A DNA stretch of 64,000 bases from Aquicoccus porphyridii (GTDB taxonomy: Bacteria > Pseudomonadota > Alphaproteobacteria > Rhodobacterales > Rhodobacteraceae), in the NCBI RefSeq assembly GCF_008369105.1, contig NZ_VINQ01000014.1, positions 56,968 to 120,967 on the forward strand. Reading direction: 5' to 3'. This document shows positions 8,262 through 16,956 of the stretch, piece by piece. The notes under the pieces were generated by a model. It was given only the letters and a program-made list of their open reading frames with translations. It did no database searches and was not told the DNA's origin. How positions within the stretch are numbered: position 1 is the stretch's first letter; each line of letters starts with the position of its first letter. Both the position numbers and the translations under genes were made by a program.

Positions 8262-9935
8262 ATGATGCAAAACGGTGGTGAGCTTCTGGTGCAAAGCCTT
8301 GTCGGGCTGGGCGCGACCAAGGCGTTTGGCGTGCCGGGAGAAAGCTATCTCGCGGTGCTCGATGCGCTGCACGACACGAGCGGACAACTCGATTTCGTGC
8401 TGTGCCGGAACGAGGGCGGCGCGGGGTTCATGGCCGCCGCATGGGGCAAGCTGACCGGAAGCCCGGGCATCTGCATGGTCACGCGCGGCCCCGGCGCCAC
8501 CAATGCCGCGATCGGGGTGCACACGGCGATGCAGGACAGCGTGCCGATGATCCTTTTCGTCGGGCAGGTCGGCACCGACATGAAAGGGCGCGAGGCGTTC
8601 CAGGAGATCGACTATCCGGCGATGTATGGCCGGGTTGCGAAATGGGCGGTCGAGATCGACGACGTGGAGCGCATCCCCGAGATATTGGCGCGGGCGTGGA
8701 AAACCGCCACGACCGGGCGGCCCGGGCCGGTGGTTGTTGCCCTGCCCGAGGACATGCTGACCAGCCGGAGCGATGCCGCGCCGCTGGGGCCGCTGGCGAA
8801 GATCGCCGAGCCGCAGCCCGACCCGGATGCCGTGCAAGAGGCGCGCGCGATCCTTGGCGCGGCGAAGCGTCCGGTGATCCTTTATGGCGGCAGCAACTGG
8901 AGCGATGCGGGGCGCGCGGCGTTGCAAGAATTCGCCGAGGCGAGCGATATTCCGGTGGTGACGGCGTTTCGTTTTGCCGACCGGTTCGACAACCATTCGC
9001 CGGTGTTCTGTGGCGAGGCCGGGGTCGGCATGGTGCCATCGGTCAAGCGGCTCATTGGCGAGGCGGATGTGATCCTTGCGATCAACAACCGGTTTGGCGA
9101 GAATTCGACCGACGGGTATACGCTTCTTGATGTGCCGATCCCGAAACAGCGGCTCATCCATGTGCATGGCGCCGAAAGCGAGCTGGGCAAGGTGTATCAG
9201 CCTGCGCTCGGTATTCAGGCCGGGCATGATGCCTTTGCCAAGGCGCTGGCCGAGGTGCCGGTCAAGGGCGATTGGGGCGCGTGGCGGCAGGAAGGGCGCG
9301 CGGCCTATGAGGCGGCGTTCGATCTGCAGGACCAGCCCTCGCCGGTGGATATGGGCAAGGTCATGGCGCATCTGCGGGCGGTTCTGCCCGAGGATGCGAT
9401 CGTGACCAATGGCGCGGGGAATTTCGCGATCTGGCCCGGCAAGTTCATCAAGTATGGCCCCGCAATGCGCCACATCGCCCCGCAATCGGGGGCCATGGGG
9501 TATGGCGTGCCGGCGGCGATTGCCGCCAAGATCGCCCATCCCGGGCGCGAGGTGGTGTGTTTCACGGGCGATGGCGATTTCCAGATGAATTGTCAGGAAC
9601 TGGCCAGCGCGGCACAGGCCGGGGCGCAGCCGATCATCCTGATCCTCAACAACGGCATTTACGGCACGATCCGCGCCCACCAGGAGCAGCATTACCCGGC
9701 CCGGGTGTCGGGCACGACGATGGTGAGCCCGGATTTCGCGGCACTTGCCCGGGCCTATGGGTTTCACGGCGAGCGGGTCGAGACGACCGGGGATTTCGCC
9801 GCCGCCTATGAGCGGGCGCGTGCGGCCAAGGGGGGTGCGGTGCTGGATCTCGCGATTTCGGAAGAGGCGCTGACGCCGCGGGTGACGCTGAGCCAGATGC
9901 GCGAGGCGGCGCTTGAGGCGCAAAAGGCGGGGTAG
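8262..9935 (+). CDS. Thiamine-diphosphate-dependent enzyme (acetolactate synthase / 2-oxo acid decarboxylase superfamily)
   Basis: A 557-residue enzyme with three domains in order: the N-terminal PYR domain with the cofactor-activating glutamate (RNEGGAG, E51), a central Rossmann-like domain (about 190-330), and the C-terminal PP domain with the ThDP/Mg motif GDGDFQMN near residue 434 running to NNGIYG. It would decarboxylate or ligate a 2-oxo acid. No acetolactate-synthase small subunit is nearby and it sits in a catabolic cluster, so branched-chain biosynthesis is unlikely. The start at 8262 has a GGAGAG site; a GTG 12 codons upstream is the alternative. Four bases after its stop the oxidase gene starts, implying co-translation. 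Confidence 0.85.
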   Translation: MMQNGGELLVQSLVGLGATKAFGVPGESYLAVLDALHDTSGQLDFVLCRNEGGAGFMAAAWGKLTGSPGICMVTRGPGATNAAIGVHTAMQDSVPMILFVGQVGTDMKGREAFQEIDYPAMYGRVAKWAVEIDDVERIPEILARAWKTATTGRPGPVVVALPEDMLTSRSDAAPLGPLAKIAEPQPDPDAVQEARAILGAAKRPVILYGGSNWSDAGRAALQEFAEASDIPVVTAFRFADRFDNHSPVFCGEAGVGMVPSVKRLIGEADVILAINNRFGENSTDGYTLLDVPIPKQRLIHVHGAESELGKVYQPALGIQAGHDAFAKALAEVPVKGDWGAWRQEGRAAYEAAFDLQDQPSPVDMGKVMAHLRAVLPEDAIVTNGAGNFAIWPGKFIKYGPAMRHIAPQSGAMGYGVPAAIAAKIAHPGREVVCFTGDGDFQMNCQELASAAQAGAQPIILILNNGIYGTIRAHQEQHYPARVSGTTMVSPDFAALARAYGFHGERVETTGDFAAAYERARAAKGGAVLDLAISEEALTPRVTLSQMREAALEAQKAG

Positions 9936-9939
9936 GGCA

Positions 9940-11145
9940 ATGCAAGATCGCTATGACGTGGTGATCGTGGGCGGCGCGGTGATCGGCTCGGCGGTGGCCT
10001 ATTACCTGATGCGTGATCCCGATTTCGACGGGTCGGTTCTCGTGATCGAGCGCGACCCCAGCTATGCGCAATGTTCCACCGCGCTTTCGGCGGCGGGGAT
10101 CAGGACGCAGTTTTCCAATGCGATCAATGTCGAGATCAGCAAGTACGGCGGCGAGGTGATCCGCGATTTCGCCGACCTGACACAGGTGGGCGATACGCGG
10201 ATCGACCTCAATTTCCACGAGGGCGGGTATCTGTTCCTTGCGCAAAGCGCGGAGCAGGAGGCGATCCTGCGCGAGAACCACGCGGTGCAGACCTCCTGCG
10301 GCGCCGATGTGGTGCTGTGGGATCGTGATGCGCTGGCCGAGGCGTTTCCGCATCTGCGGGTGGATGACATCAGGCTGGCCTCTTACGGGCGCTCGGGCGA
10401 GGGGTGGTTCGACAATACCGGGCTGATCCGGGGGTTTCGCGGCAAGGCGCGGGACGAGGGGGCGGACTATGTCACCGGCGAGGTCACGGGCATTGTGCGC
10501 GACGGTGGGCGGGTGACGGGTGTGCATCTCGCCACCGGCGAGGAGATCGGCGCGGGCTGGGTCGTCAACGCCGCCGGGCCGCGGGCGGCGAAGGTGGCGG
10601 GGATGGCCGGGCTGCACATTCCGGTCGAGCCGCGCAAGCGCACGCAGTTCGTGTTCGATTGTGCCCGCTCGCCACAGGGCAGCGCGCGGGTGAAGGGCGG
10701 GCACTTGCCGTTGATGATCGACCCCACGGGGGTCTATTGTCGACCCGAGGGGCGGTATTTCCTGACCGGCTGTCCGCCGGTCGAGGACGTGGCCGTCGAC
10801 TGGGACGATTTCGAGCCGCATCACGCGTTGTTCGAAGAGGTGATCTGGCCCGCGCTGGCCGAACGCTCGGAGGCGTTCGAGGCGGTGAAGGTGGTCAACC
10901 TCTGGGCCGGGCATTACGCGTTCAACACGCTTGACCATAACATGGTGATCGGGCCGCACCCGGAGGTGGAGAATTTCATCTTTGCCAACGGGTTCTCGGG
11001 GCATGGGCTGCAACAGGCGCCCGCCACGGGGCGCGGGGTGAGCGAGTTGATCGCGCATGGCGGGTTTCGCACGCTCGACCTTGCGCCGCTCGGGTTCGAG
11101 CGGGTGGTGAGCGGGCGGCCGTTCCTGGAGAAGGCGGTGATCTGA
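9940..11145 (+). CDS. FAD-dependent amino acid/amine oxidoreductase (DadA/DAO family)
   Basis: A 401-residue flavoprotein. The FAD-binding beta-alpha-beta fold is at the N-terminus (VVIVGGAVIGSAVAYYL, with a glutamate ending the second strand in VIERDP). NAAGPRA and the C-terminal FANGFSGHGLQQAPATGR second FAD-contact motif are typical of D-amino acid dehydrogenase, sarcosine or glycine oxidase relatives. It would convert an amine or amino acid to an imine that hydrolyses to a 2-oxo acid or aldehyde. The start follows the ThDP gene by 4 bases. Placed between a deacylase, a 2-oxo acid-using ThDP enzyme and an aldehyde dehydrogenase, it suggests a sequential breakdown route (inference). Confidence 0.85.
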   Translation: MQDRYDVVIVGGAVIGSAVAYYLMRDPDFDGSVLVIERDPSYAQCSTALSAAGIRTQFSNAINVEISKYGGEVIRDFADLTQVGDTRIDLNFHEGGYLFLAQSAEQEAILRENHAVQTSCGADVVLWDRDALAEAFPHLRVDDIRLASYGRSGEGWFDNTGLIRGFRGKARDEGADYVTGEVTGIVRDGGRVTGVHLATGEEIGAGWVVNAAGPRAAKVAGMAGLHIPVEPRKRTQFVFDCARSPQGSARVKGGHLPLMIDPTGVYCRPEGRYFLTGCPPVEDVAVDWDDFEPHHALFEEVIWPALAERSEAFEAVKVVNLWAGHYAFNTLDHNMVIGPHPEVENFIFANGFSGHGLQQAPATGRGVSELIAHGGFRTLDLAPLGFERVVSGRPFLEKAVI

Positions 11146-11250
11146 TCGCGCGGGGTGCAGGTGCTTGATCCCGCGCGGAATTGCGGCGAGAGTGGCGCAG
11201 GTGACATTCAAGCGCCGCAACAGCGGCCGGACAAAACGGGGAGAAATCTG

Positions 11251-12729
11251 ATGTCTTTCATGAAACTGGGCGCGGTGAGCGCGCTTGCGATGATGATGGC
11301 CACGGGCGGGGCGCTGGCGAAAAGCGATATCGTGGTGGCGATGCAGCTTGAGCCGCCGCATCTCGACCCGACGGGGGGTGCCGCGGGCGCGATCGACAGC
11401 GTGCTTTACTCGAACGTGTTCGAGGGGCTGACGCGGTTTGCCGCGGATGGCTCGATCATCCCGGGGCTGGCGCGTGAGTGGGAGATTTCCGAGGACGGGC
11501 TGACCTATACGTTCAACCTGGCCGAGGGGGTGATGTTTCACGATGGCACCGCGATGGATGCCGAGGACGTGAAATTCAGCCTCGATCGCGCCCGCGCCGA
11601 GGACAGCGCCAACGCGCAAAAGGCGCTGTTCGCGGGGATCGAAGAGGTCGAGGTGGTGGACCCGACGACCGTGCGGGTGACGCTTTCGGAGCCCGATGGC
11701 AATTTCCTGTTCAACATGGCCTGGGGCGACGCGGTGATCGTGGCGCCCGAGAGCATCGAGAACATCAAGCAGCAGCCGGTCGGCACGGGCGCGTTCAAGT
11801 TCGCCAACTGGGTGCAGGGCGACAACATCACGCTTGAGCGGAACCCCGATTACTGGGGCACGCCTGCGCAGCTCGATAACGTGACGTTCAAGTTCATTTC
11901 CGACCCGACGGCGGCCTTTGCCGCGGTGATGGCCGAGGATGTGGACGTGTTCACCGCCTTTCCCGCGCCCGAGAACCTGCCGCAATTCGAGGCCGATCCG
12001 CGGTTCGAGGTGATCGTGGGCAACACCGAGGGCGAAACCATCCTGTCGACCAACAACAAGATGCCGCCGCTTGACAACGTGACGGTGCGCAAGGCGATTG
12101 CCCATGCGATCAACCGGCAGGAGATCATCGACGGGGCGATGTTCGGCCTCGGCACGCCGATCGGCACGCATTTTGCGCCGCATCATCCCGATTACGTCGA
12201 TCTGACCGGCAATTCGCAATATGACCCGGAGCTGGCGAAAGAGCTTCTGGCCGAGGCGGGGTTTGCCGACGGGTTCACGACCACGCTCAAACTGCCGCCG
12301 CCGTCCTACGCGCGGCGCGGCGGCGAGATCGTGGCGTCGCAACTGCGCGCCGTGGGGATCGAGACCGAGATTTCCAACCTCGAATGGGCGCAATGGCTTG
12401 AACAGGTGTTCACCGGCAAGGATTACGGGCTGACCATCGTGAGCCATACCGAGCCGATGGATATCAACATCTATGCGCGGCCGGATTACTATTTCCAGTA
12501 TGACAACCCGGATTTCCAGGCGCTGATGGACGAGTTGACCCGCACCACCGATCCCGAAGCGCGCAGCGCGTTGCTGAAAAAGGCGCAGACCATCATCAGC
12601 GAGGATTACGTGAACGGGTATCTCTTCCAGCTTGCCACGCCGACCGTGGCCAAGGCGGGCGTGCGCGGCATGTGGAAGGACGCGCCGACCCAGGCCGTGG
12701 ACCTGACCGGGGTTTACTGGGAAGAGTAA
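11251..12729 (+). CDS. ABC importer periplasmic binding protein, family 5 (dipeptide/oligopeptide/opine type)
   Basis: A 492-residue secreted binding protein. A Sec signal peptide is clear (basic start, LGAVSALAMMMATGG core, probable cleavage after ALA near residue 22). Family features follow: VLYSNVFEGLTRF, LAEGVMFHDGTAMDAEDVKFS, GTGAFKFANW and FERNPDYWG-like spacing (LERNPDYWG). It should deliver the cluster A substrate to the permeases at 15046 and 15990. The start has a GGGGAGAA site. Unlike usual operons, it is cut off from its permeases by a strong hairpin, a GNAT gene and an esterase gene. Confidence 0.88.
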   Translation: MSFMKLGAVSALAMMMATGGALAKSDIVVAMQLEPPHLDPTGGAAGAIDSVLYSNVFEGLTRFAADGSIIPGLAREWEISEDGLTYTFNLAEGVMFHDGTAMDAEDVKFSLDRARAEDSANAQKALFAGIEEVEVVDPTTVRVTLSEPDGNFLFNMAWGDAVIVAPESIENIKQQPVGTGAFKFANWVQGDNITLERNPDYWGTPAQLDNVTFKFISDPTAAFAAVMAEDVDVFTAFPAPENLPQFEADPRFEVIVGNTEGETILSTNNKMPPLDNVTVRKAIAHAINRQEIIDGAMFGLGTPIGTHFAPHHPDYVDLTGNSQYDPELAKELLAEAGFADGFTTTLKLPPPSYARRGGEIVASQLRAVGIETEISNLEWAQWLEQVFTGKDYGLTIVSHTEPMDINIYARPDYYFQYDNPDFQALMDELTRTTDPEARSALLKKAQTIISEDYVNGYLFQLATPTVAKAGVRGMWKDAPTQAVDLTGVYWEE

Positions 12730-12749
12730 CGGCCCCGAAGCGCCATGCC

Positions 12750-12785
12750 AGCCGCCCTTTGCCGTGAGAGAGGCGAAGGGCGGCT
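12750..12785 (+). terminator. Strong hairpin directly after the cluster A binding-protein gene
   Basis: A stem of 10 perfect pairs (AGCCGCCCTT / AAGGGCGGCT) that extends by one G-T pair and three more GC pairs, closing on an 8-base GTGAGAGA loop. It starts 21 bases after the stop. There is no T tract, so it may act as a processing/stability hairpin as much as a terminator. Confidence 0.65.
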
Positions 12786-12860
12786 GTGCGGGGAGCGGCC
12801 GTTGACGTCTGCCAATGTCCAAGGCTATCTCACCGCCCCGGACGCAGAACGAGAAAGCGC

Positions 12861-13343
12861 ATGACGATAGAGATTAGGCCGTTATGCGCCGAAGATTTTC
12901 GTGACGTTGGCCGTATTTTCTTTTGTGCCGTTCACGAAGGGACGCAACACGCCTATACCCTTGAACAAAGGCGAGCGTGGGCTGGCGACACGATAGATCT
13001 ATCCCGTTGGAAGGACCGTCTGACAACGCTTGCCGGTTTCATTGCAGAAGAAGACGGCGATCCGGTCGGGTTCATGACCATAGACCGAACAGGGTATGTC
13101 GACCTTGCTTTCGTGCTGCCCTCGGCGGCGGGAAAAGGCGTCGGTGGTAGCCTTTTGAACGCTGTCGAGCATTGGGCCGTGGCGAATGGCGCGACCCGCT
13201 TGACGAGCGCGGCGAGTCTGGTTGCCCGATCATTCTTTGAAAAGAATGGATGGACCGTGCTGGAAGAGGAAGAGATAGACCGCCACGGTGTTGTCTTGAG
13301 GCGCTTCCAGATGCAGAAAACCCTCGCAGAGGGTGGTCAATAA
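12861..13343 (+). CDS. GNAT-family N-acetyltransferase
   Basis: A 160-residue acetyl-CoA-dependent acyltransferase. The CoA pyrophosphate-binding loop is LPSAAGKGVGGSLL, preceded by a strand with VDLAFVLP and followed by NGATRLTSAAS and FFEKNGW, a common GNAT ending. Codon use is visibly less GC-biased than in the neighbours (many GTT, CGA, AGG codons), suggesting separate origin. It lies between the binding-protein and permease genes of one transporter, so it looks inserted. The start at 12861 has a GAGAAAG site. The substrate is unknown; acylation of an imported amine is possible but unproven. Confidence 0.8.
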   Translation: MTIEIRPLCAEDFRDVGRIFFCAVHEGTQHAYTLEQRRAWAGDTIDLSRWKDRLTTLAGFIAEEDGDPVGFMTIDRTGYVDLAFVLPSAAGKGVGGSLLNAVEHWAVANGATRLTSAASLVARSFFEKNGWTVLEEEEIDRHGVVLRRFQMQKTLAEGGQ

Positions 13344-13517
13344 GGGTGCGAAACGGTCTTCTGCGATAGCACCCAAAGGTTTTCGCCCGTCATCGGGGAA
13401 AGCGGTGGGATCGCAGATCGGGATTAATACCTGTATCCATGTCGCCCTCTGGATGGCAGACTTGATGCACCGGGTGAACAGGCCCGGTTCAGTATCGTGC
13501 TGACAGGGAGGAACGAC

Positions 13518-14948
13518 ATGAAACGGACAATACCAACCATTGCGGCGCTTGCGCTGCTGGCCGGGGGCGCGGCGGCGGCGCAGGACGGGGCCGCCTGCGA
13601 GGCGCTGCACAATGCGCCCATTGCATCGGGATTCGTCACCTCGTCGCGGGTGGTGGACGCGACCGAGGATCTGCCCGCCTATTGCGAGGTGCGCGCGGTG
13701 GCGCTGCCGGCGATCAATATCGAGGTGCGCCTGCCGATGGAGGGCTGGAACGGCAGGTATTACCAGGCCGGGTGCGGCGGGTTCTGCGGAATCCTGGGCC
13801 GGGCGGATGCCAGCGGCGGCTGGGTCAACGCGATGCGCCCGGGGTTGCAGCGCGGCTATGCCACGGCCACGTCCGATAGTGGGCATCACGGGCTTTCGGT
13901 GCTCGATGGCGGGTGGGCCTACAACAACCCCCATGCCGAGCGTGACTGGGGGTATCGCTCGATCGGGGAAACCCATCGCGTTGCGCAGTCGATGATCACC
14001 CGGTTCTATGGCGATGTCTCGGAGCAGGCGGTGTTCCAGGGCTGTTCCACCGGCGGGCGGATGGCACATGTTGCCGCGCTGCGATACCCCGAGATGTTCG
14101 ACGGCATCATCTCGGGTGCACCGGCGATGGATTACACCGGGCTGGTGGCGACCAACGCATCATGGGTCATCCAGGCCAATACCGACGAGAATGGCGAGAT
14201 GATCCTCAAGCCCGGGCGTGACAAGCTGGTGGGTGACGTGGTGATGGCGCAATGCGATGCGGTTGACGGGGCCGAGGACGGGCTCATCGCGGACCCGAGG
14301 CAATGCGAGGTGGATCTTGCGCAGGCGCAATGCAGCGGCGAAGCGGGCGAGGATTGCCTGACCGCGGAAGAGATCGAAGTCGTGGAAAAATGGCGGCAAG
14401 GGCCGGTCAATTCCGCCGGGGAGAGCCTCTATCCCGGGGCGTTGATGCCCGGGTCCGAACCGTTCTGGTGGCTGTGGGTGATCGGCAATGAAAAGGGCCA
14501 GGGTGGCCTGACCCCGGGCTTTGCCACCGATTTCGGGCGCTACATGGCGTTTGACGAAGATCCCGGCGTGAACTGGACACCGACGGATTTCGATTTCGAC
14601 CGCGACCCGGGGCGGATGGGTGCGTCGAGCGCGATGTATAACGGCGACAATCCCGATATCTCGGGTTTCCGCGCGGCGGGGGGCAAGATGATCGTCTGGC
14701 ATGGCTGGTCGGATGCGATTGTCCCACCGATGAAGACCGTCGAATGGCACGAGCAGGCCGCCGAGGTCGCGGGCGGCGAAGAGGCGCTGGCCGAGAACGT
14801 GGCGCTTTTCATGATCCCGGGCATGGATCATTGCGGTATCGTGCCGGGTGCGGGCGGCATCAGCCAGGCCAGCATCGACCCGATGACCGCGCTTGAGACA
14901 TGGATGAATGACGGTGCGCGCCCGGCGTCGATCATGGCCGCCGAGTAA
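13518..14948 (+). CDS. Tannase/feruloyl-esterase family secreted hydrolase
   Basis: A 476-residue exported serine esterase. Signal peptide: MKRTIPTIAALALLAGG with cleavage near AAA/AQD. The family's CS-D-HC arrangement is present: GCSTGG (C176, nucleophile S177), D399 in WHGWSDAIVPP, and H438-C439 in GMDHCG, where the two cysteines would form the disulfide that joins serine and histidine regions. Many extra cysteines suit a periplasmic or outside location. It would hydrolyse an ester, perhaps of a plant phenolic. The start has an AGGGAGGAACG site. Together with the GNAT gene it interrupts the importer operon; whether it feeds the importer is unknown. Confidence 0.85.
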   Translation: MKRTIPTIAALALLAGGAAAAQDGAACEALHNAPIASGFVTSSRVVDATEDLPAYCEVRAVALPAINIEVRLPMEGWNGRYYQAGCGGFCGILGRADASGGWVNAMRPGLQRGYATATSDSGHHGLSVLDGGWAYNNPHAERDWGYRSIGETHRVAQSMITRFYGDVSEQAVFQGCSTGGRMAHVAALRYPEMFDGIISGAPAMDYTGLVATNASWVIQANTDENGEMILKPGRDKLVGDVVMAQCDAVDGAEDGLIADPRQCEVDLAQAQCSGEAGEDCLTAEEIEVVEKWRQGPVNSAGESLYPGALMPGSEPFWWLWVIGNEKGQGGLTPGFATDFGRYMAFDEDPGVNWTPTDFDFDRDPGRMGASSAMYNGDNPDISGFRAAGGKMIVWHGWSDAIVPPMKTVEWHEQAAEVAGGEEALAENVALFMIPGMDHCGIVPGAGGISQASIDPMTALETWMNDGARPASIMAAE

Positions 14949-15045
14949 GCCCTGCCGGGGCGTAACGCGGGGGGTCGGGTGGCAGATGCCGTTCGGCCCC
15001 TTTTTCGCTCTGGACGGTGCCGACGGGCGGCTCTAGGTTCGCGCC

Positions 15046-15993
15046 ATGCTTCGGTTCGCTTTCAAACGACTGGTATCGCTTGGCCTTTCGCTCGTTGTCG
15101 CGAGCGTGGTGATTTTCCTCTTTGTAGAGGTCGTGCCGGGCGATCCGGCGGCCTATATGCTGGGGCTCAACGCCACCGAGGAGACGCTGGCGGCGCTGCG
15201 CGAGCAGCTGGGGCTGAGCGGGACGCTTGCGGAGCGGTATCTTTCGTGGGTGGGCGGGATGCTGCGCGGTGATTTCGGCACCTCCTATACCTATCGCACG
15301 CCGGTTTCCGAGATGATCGCGGACCGGATGTGGATTTCCCTGCCGCTGGCGATCTATGCGCTGACGCTGTCCACGCTGATTGCCTTTCCGGCGGGGATCT
15401 GGGCGGCCAGCAAGCGTGGCAGTGCCGCGGATGTGAGCGTGATGGGGCTCACGCAGCTTGGCGTGGCGATCCCGAATTTCTGGTTCGCGATGCTGATGGT
15501 CTTGGTGTTCGCGATCAACTTGCGCTGGTTCAGCGCGGGGGGCTTTGCGGGTTGGGAGGCGGGGGTTTACCCGGCGATGAAATCGCTGACCCTGCCCGCG
15601 ATTGCACTTGCCCTGCCGCAGGCGAGCATTCTGGCGCGGGTGATGCGTTCGTCGCTGCTCGACACGCTGTCGGAGGATTTCATCCGCACGGCGCGGGCCA
15701 AGGGGCTGACCAAGCGGCAGGCGCTGTGGCGTCATGCGCTCAGGAATGCGCTGATCCCGGTGCTGACGATCATCGGGCTGCAATTCTCGTTCCTCCTGGC
15801 CGGGGCGATCATCATCGAGAACGTGTTTTTCCTGCCCGGGCTGGGGCGGCTGGTGTTCCAGGCGATCAGCGCGCGTGACCTGATCGTGGTGGAATCGGTG
15901 GTGATGCTGTTGGTGTTCGCGGTGATCGTGGTGAATTTCGCGGTCGATATCGCCTATGCGGCGGTCGATCCACGGCTGAGGGTGCGGGGATGA
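15046..15993 (+). CDS. ABC importer permease (DppB type)
   Basis: A 315-residue inner-membrane permease with about six segments. It begins with the typical MLRFAFKRLVSLGLSL, has VVPGDPAAYMLG and the LRNALIPVLTIIGLQ segment of the EAA loop that contacts the ATPase, and ends YAAVDPRLRVRG. Its last four bases overlap the start of the DppC-type gene. It should form the pore with that protein for the solute bound by the 11251 product. Confidence 0.9.
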   Translation: MLRFAFKRLVSLGLSLVVASVVIFLFVEVVPGDPAAYMLGLNATEETLAALREQLGLSGTLAERYLSWVGGMLRGDFGTSYTYRTPVSEMIADRMWISLPLAIYALTLSTLIAFPAGIWAASKRGSAADVSVMGLTQLGVAIPNFWFAMLMVLVFAINLRWFSAGGFAGWEAGVYPAMKSLTLPAIALALPQASILARVMRSSLLDTLSEDFIRTARAKGLTKRQALWRHALRNALIPVLTIIGLQFSFLLAGAIIIENVFFLPGLGRLVFQAISARDLIVVESVVMLLVFAVIVVNFAVDIAYAAVDPRLRVRG

Positions 15994-16838
15994 CGGAGAC
16001 CGGGTTTCTTGGTGCCGCGCTGCGCTCGCGCAGCCTTGTCCTCGGGGCGGTCCTGACGGCGGTTTTCGTGCTGGCGGCGGTGGTGAGCTTTCTGTGGGTG
16101 CCGCATGATGTCACGGCGATGGACATCCCGAACCGGATGAAGGGCCCGGAAGGGGCGCATCCGCTGGGCACGGATCATTTCGGGCGCGATATCCTGTCGA
16201 TGATCATGGTGGGCGCGCGCACCTCGATCGCGGTGGCGGTCGTGGCGGTGGGGATCGGCATGGTGCTGGGCGTGCCGCTGGGGTTGGCGGCGGCGGCCAG
16301 GAAGGGCAGTCTGCTGGATGAGGTGATCATGCGGGGCAATGACCTTGTCTTTGCCTTCCCCTCGCTGTTGATCGCGATCATGATCACCGCCGTGTTCGGC
16401 GCTTCGGCGCTCAACGCGATCATCGCGATCGGGATTTTCAACATCCCGGTCTTTGCGCGGCTGACGCGGGGGGCGGCGCTGTCGCTCTGGACGCGCGATT
16501 ACGTGATGGCGGCGCGGGTGGCGGGCAAGGGGGCCACGCGGATCAGTTTCGAGCATATCCTGCCCAACGTGACCAACCTCCTGATCGTGCAGGGGACGAT
16601 CCAGTTTTCGCTTGGTATCCTGGCCGAGGCGGCGCTGTCTTACGTCGGGCTGGGGGCGCAGCCGCCGCTGCCGAGCTGGGGGCGGATGCTGGCCGACAGC
16701 CAGACGATGATTTCCATCGCGCCGCATATGGCGATTTTCCCGGGGCTGGCGATCCTGCTGACCGTGCTGGGACTCAACCTGATGGGGGACGGGTTGCGCG
16801 ATCTTTTCGATCCCAAGATCAGGAGGGTGGGACGATGA
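15990..16838 (+). CDS. ABC importer permease (DppC type)
   Basis: A 282-residue partner permease. Features include HPLGTDHFGRDILSMIMVGARTS-like order (GTDHFGRDILS), an EAA loop around ARVAGKGATRISFEHILPNV, LSYVGLGAQPPLPSWGRML and a C-terminal GDGLRDLFDPK, all standard for DppC/OppC proteins. It is coupled to the upstream gene by an ATGA overlap. The next gene starts 118 bases downstream, after a palindromic repeat. Confidence 0.9.
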   Translation: MTETGFLGAALRSRSLVLGAVLTAVFVLAAVVSFLWVPHDVTAMDIPNRMKGPEGAHPLGTDHFGRDILSMIMVGARTSIAVAVVAVGIGMVLGVPLGLAAAARKGSLLDEVIMRGNDLVFAFPSLLIAIMITAVFGASALNAIIAIGIFNIPVFARLTRGAALSLWTRDYVMAARVAGKGATRISFEHILPNVTNLLIVQGTIQFSLGILAEAALSYVGLGAQPPLPSWGRMLADSQTMISIAPHMAIFPGLAILLTVLGLNLMGDGLRDLFDPKIRRVGR

Positions 16839-16871
16839 AGATGCGGCTGTTCCTTGCAGAGGGATGCAGGA

Positions 16872-16917
16872 GCGGGGGCCAGCCCCCGCACCCCCGGAGT
16901 ATTTCAAGCAAGATGAA
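16872..16917 (+). repeat. GC palindrome plus conserved-looking tail, candidate dispersed intergenic repeat
   Basis: GCGGGGGC CA GCCCCCGC (16872-16889) is a perfect 8-bp inverted repeat, followed at once by CACCCCCGGAGTATTTCAAG and AAGATGAAG. Elements of this shape (GC palindrome, then CCCCCGGAGTATTT and a purine-rich end) are, to my recollection, scattered between genes in many Rhodobacterales genomes. Here it sits inside an operon between permease and ATPase genes, where it could moderate mRNA stability. No second copy was noticed in this window. Confidence 0.5.
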
Positions 16918-16956
16918 GGAGCTGGTTTTTCGAGCCGACAGAAGGGGGCGCGCGCG

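Noticed and set aside
8175..9923. 582-codon minus-strand frame
   Set aside because: Antisense of the ThDP enzyme gene, no motif and no ribosome-binding site.
8262..9935. Calling the ThDP gene ilvB
   Set aside because: No ilvN small subunit beside it and a catabolic context; only the superfamily is supported.
9646..12822. Very long open frame (1,058 codons) on the minus strand
   Set aside because: It lies opposite the ThDP, oxidase and binding-protein genes, all of which have clear family motifs. Its translation is rich in Arg, His and Pro, as expected from the antisense of GC-biased codons, with no family resemblance.
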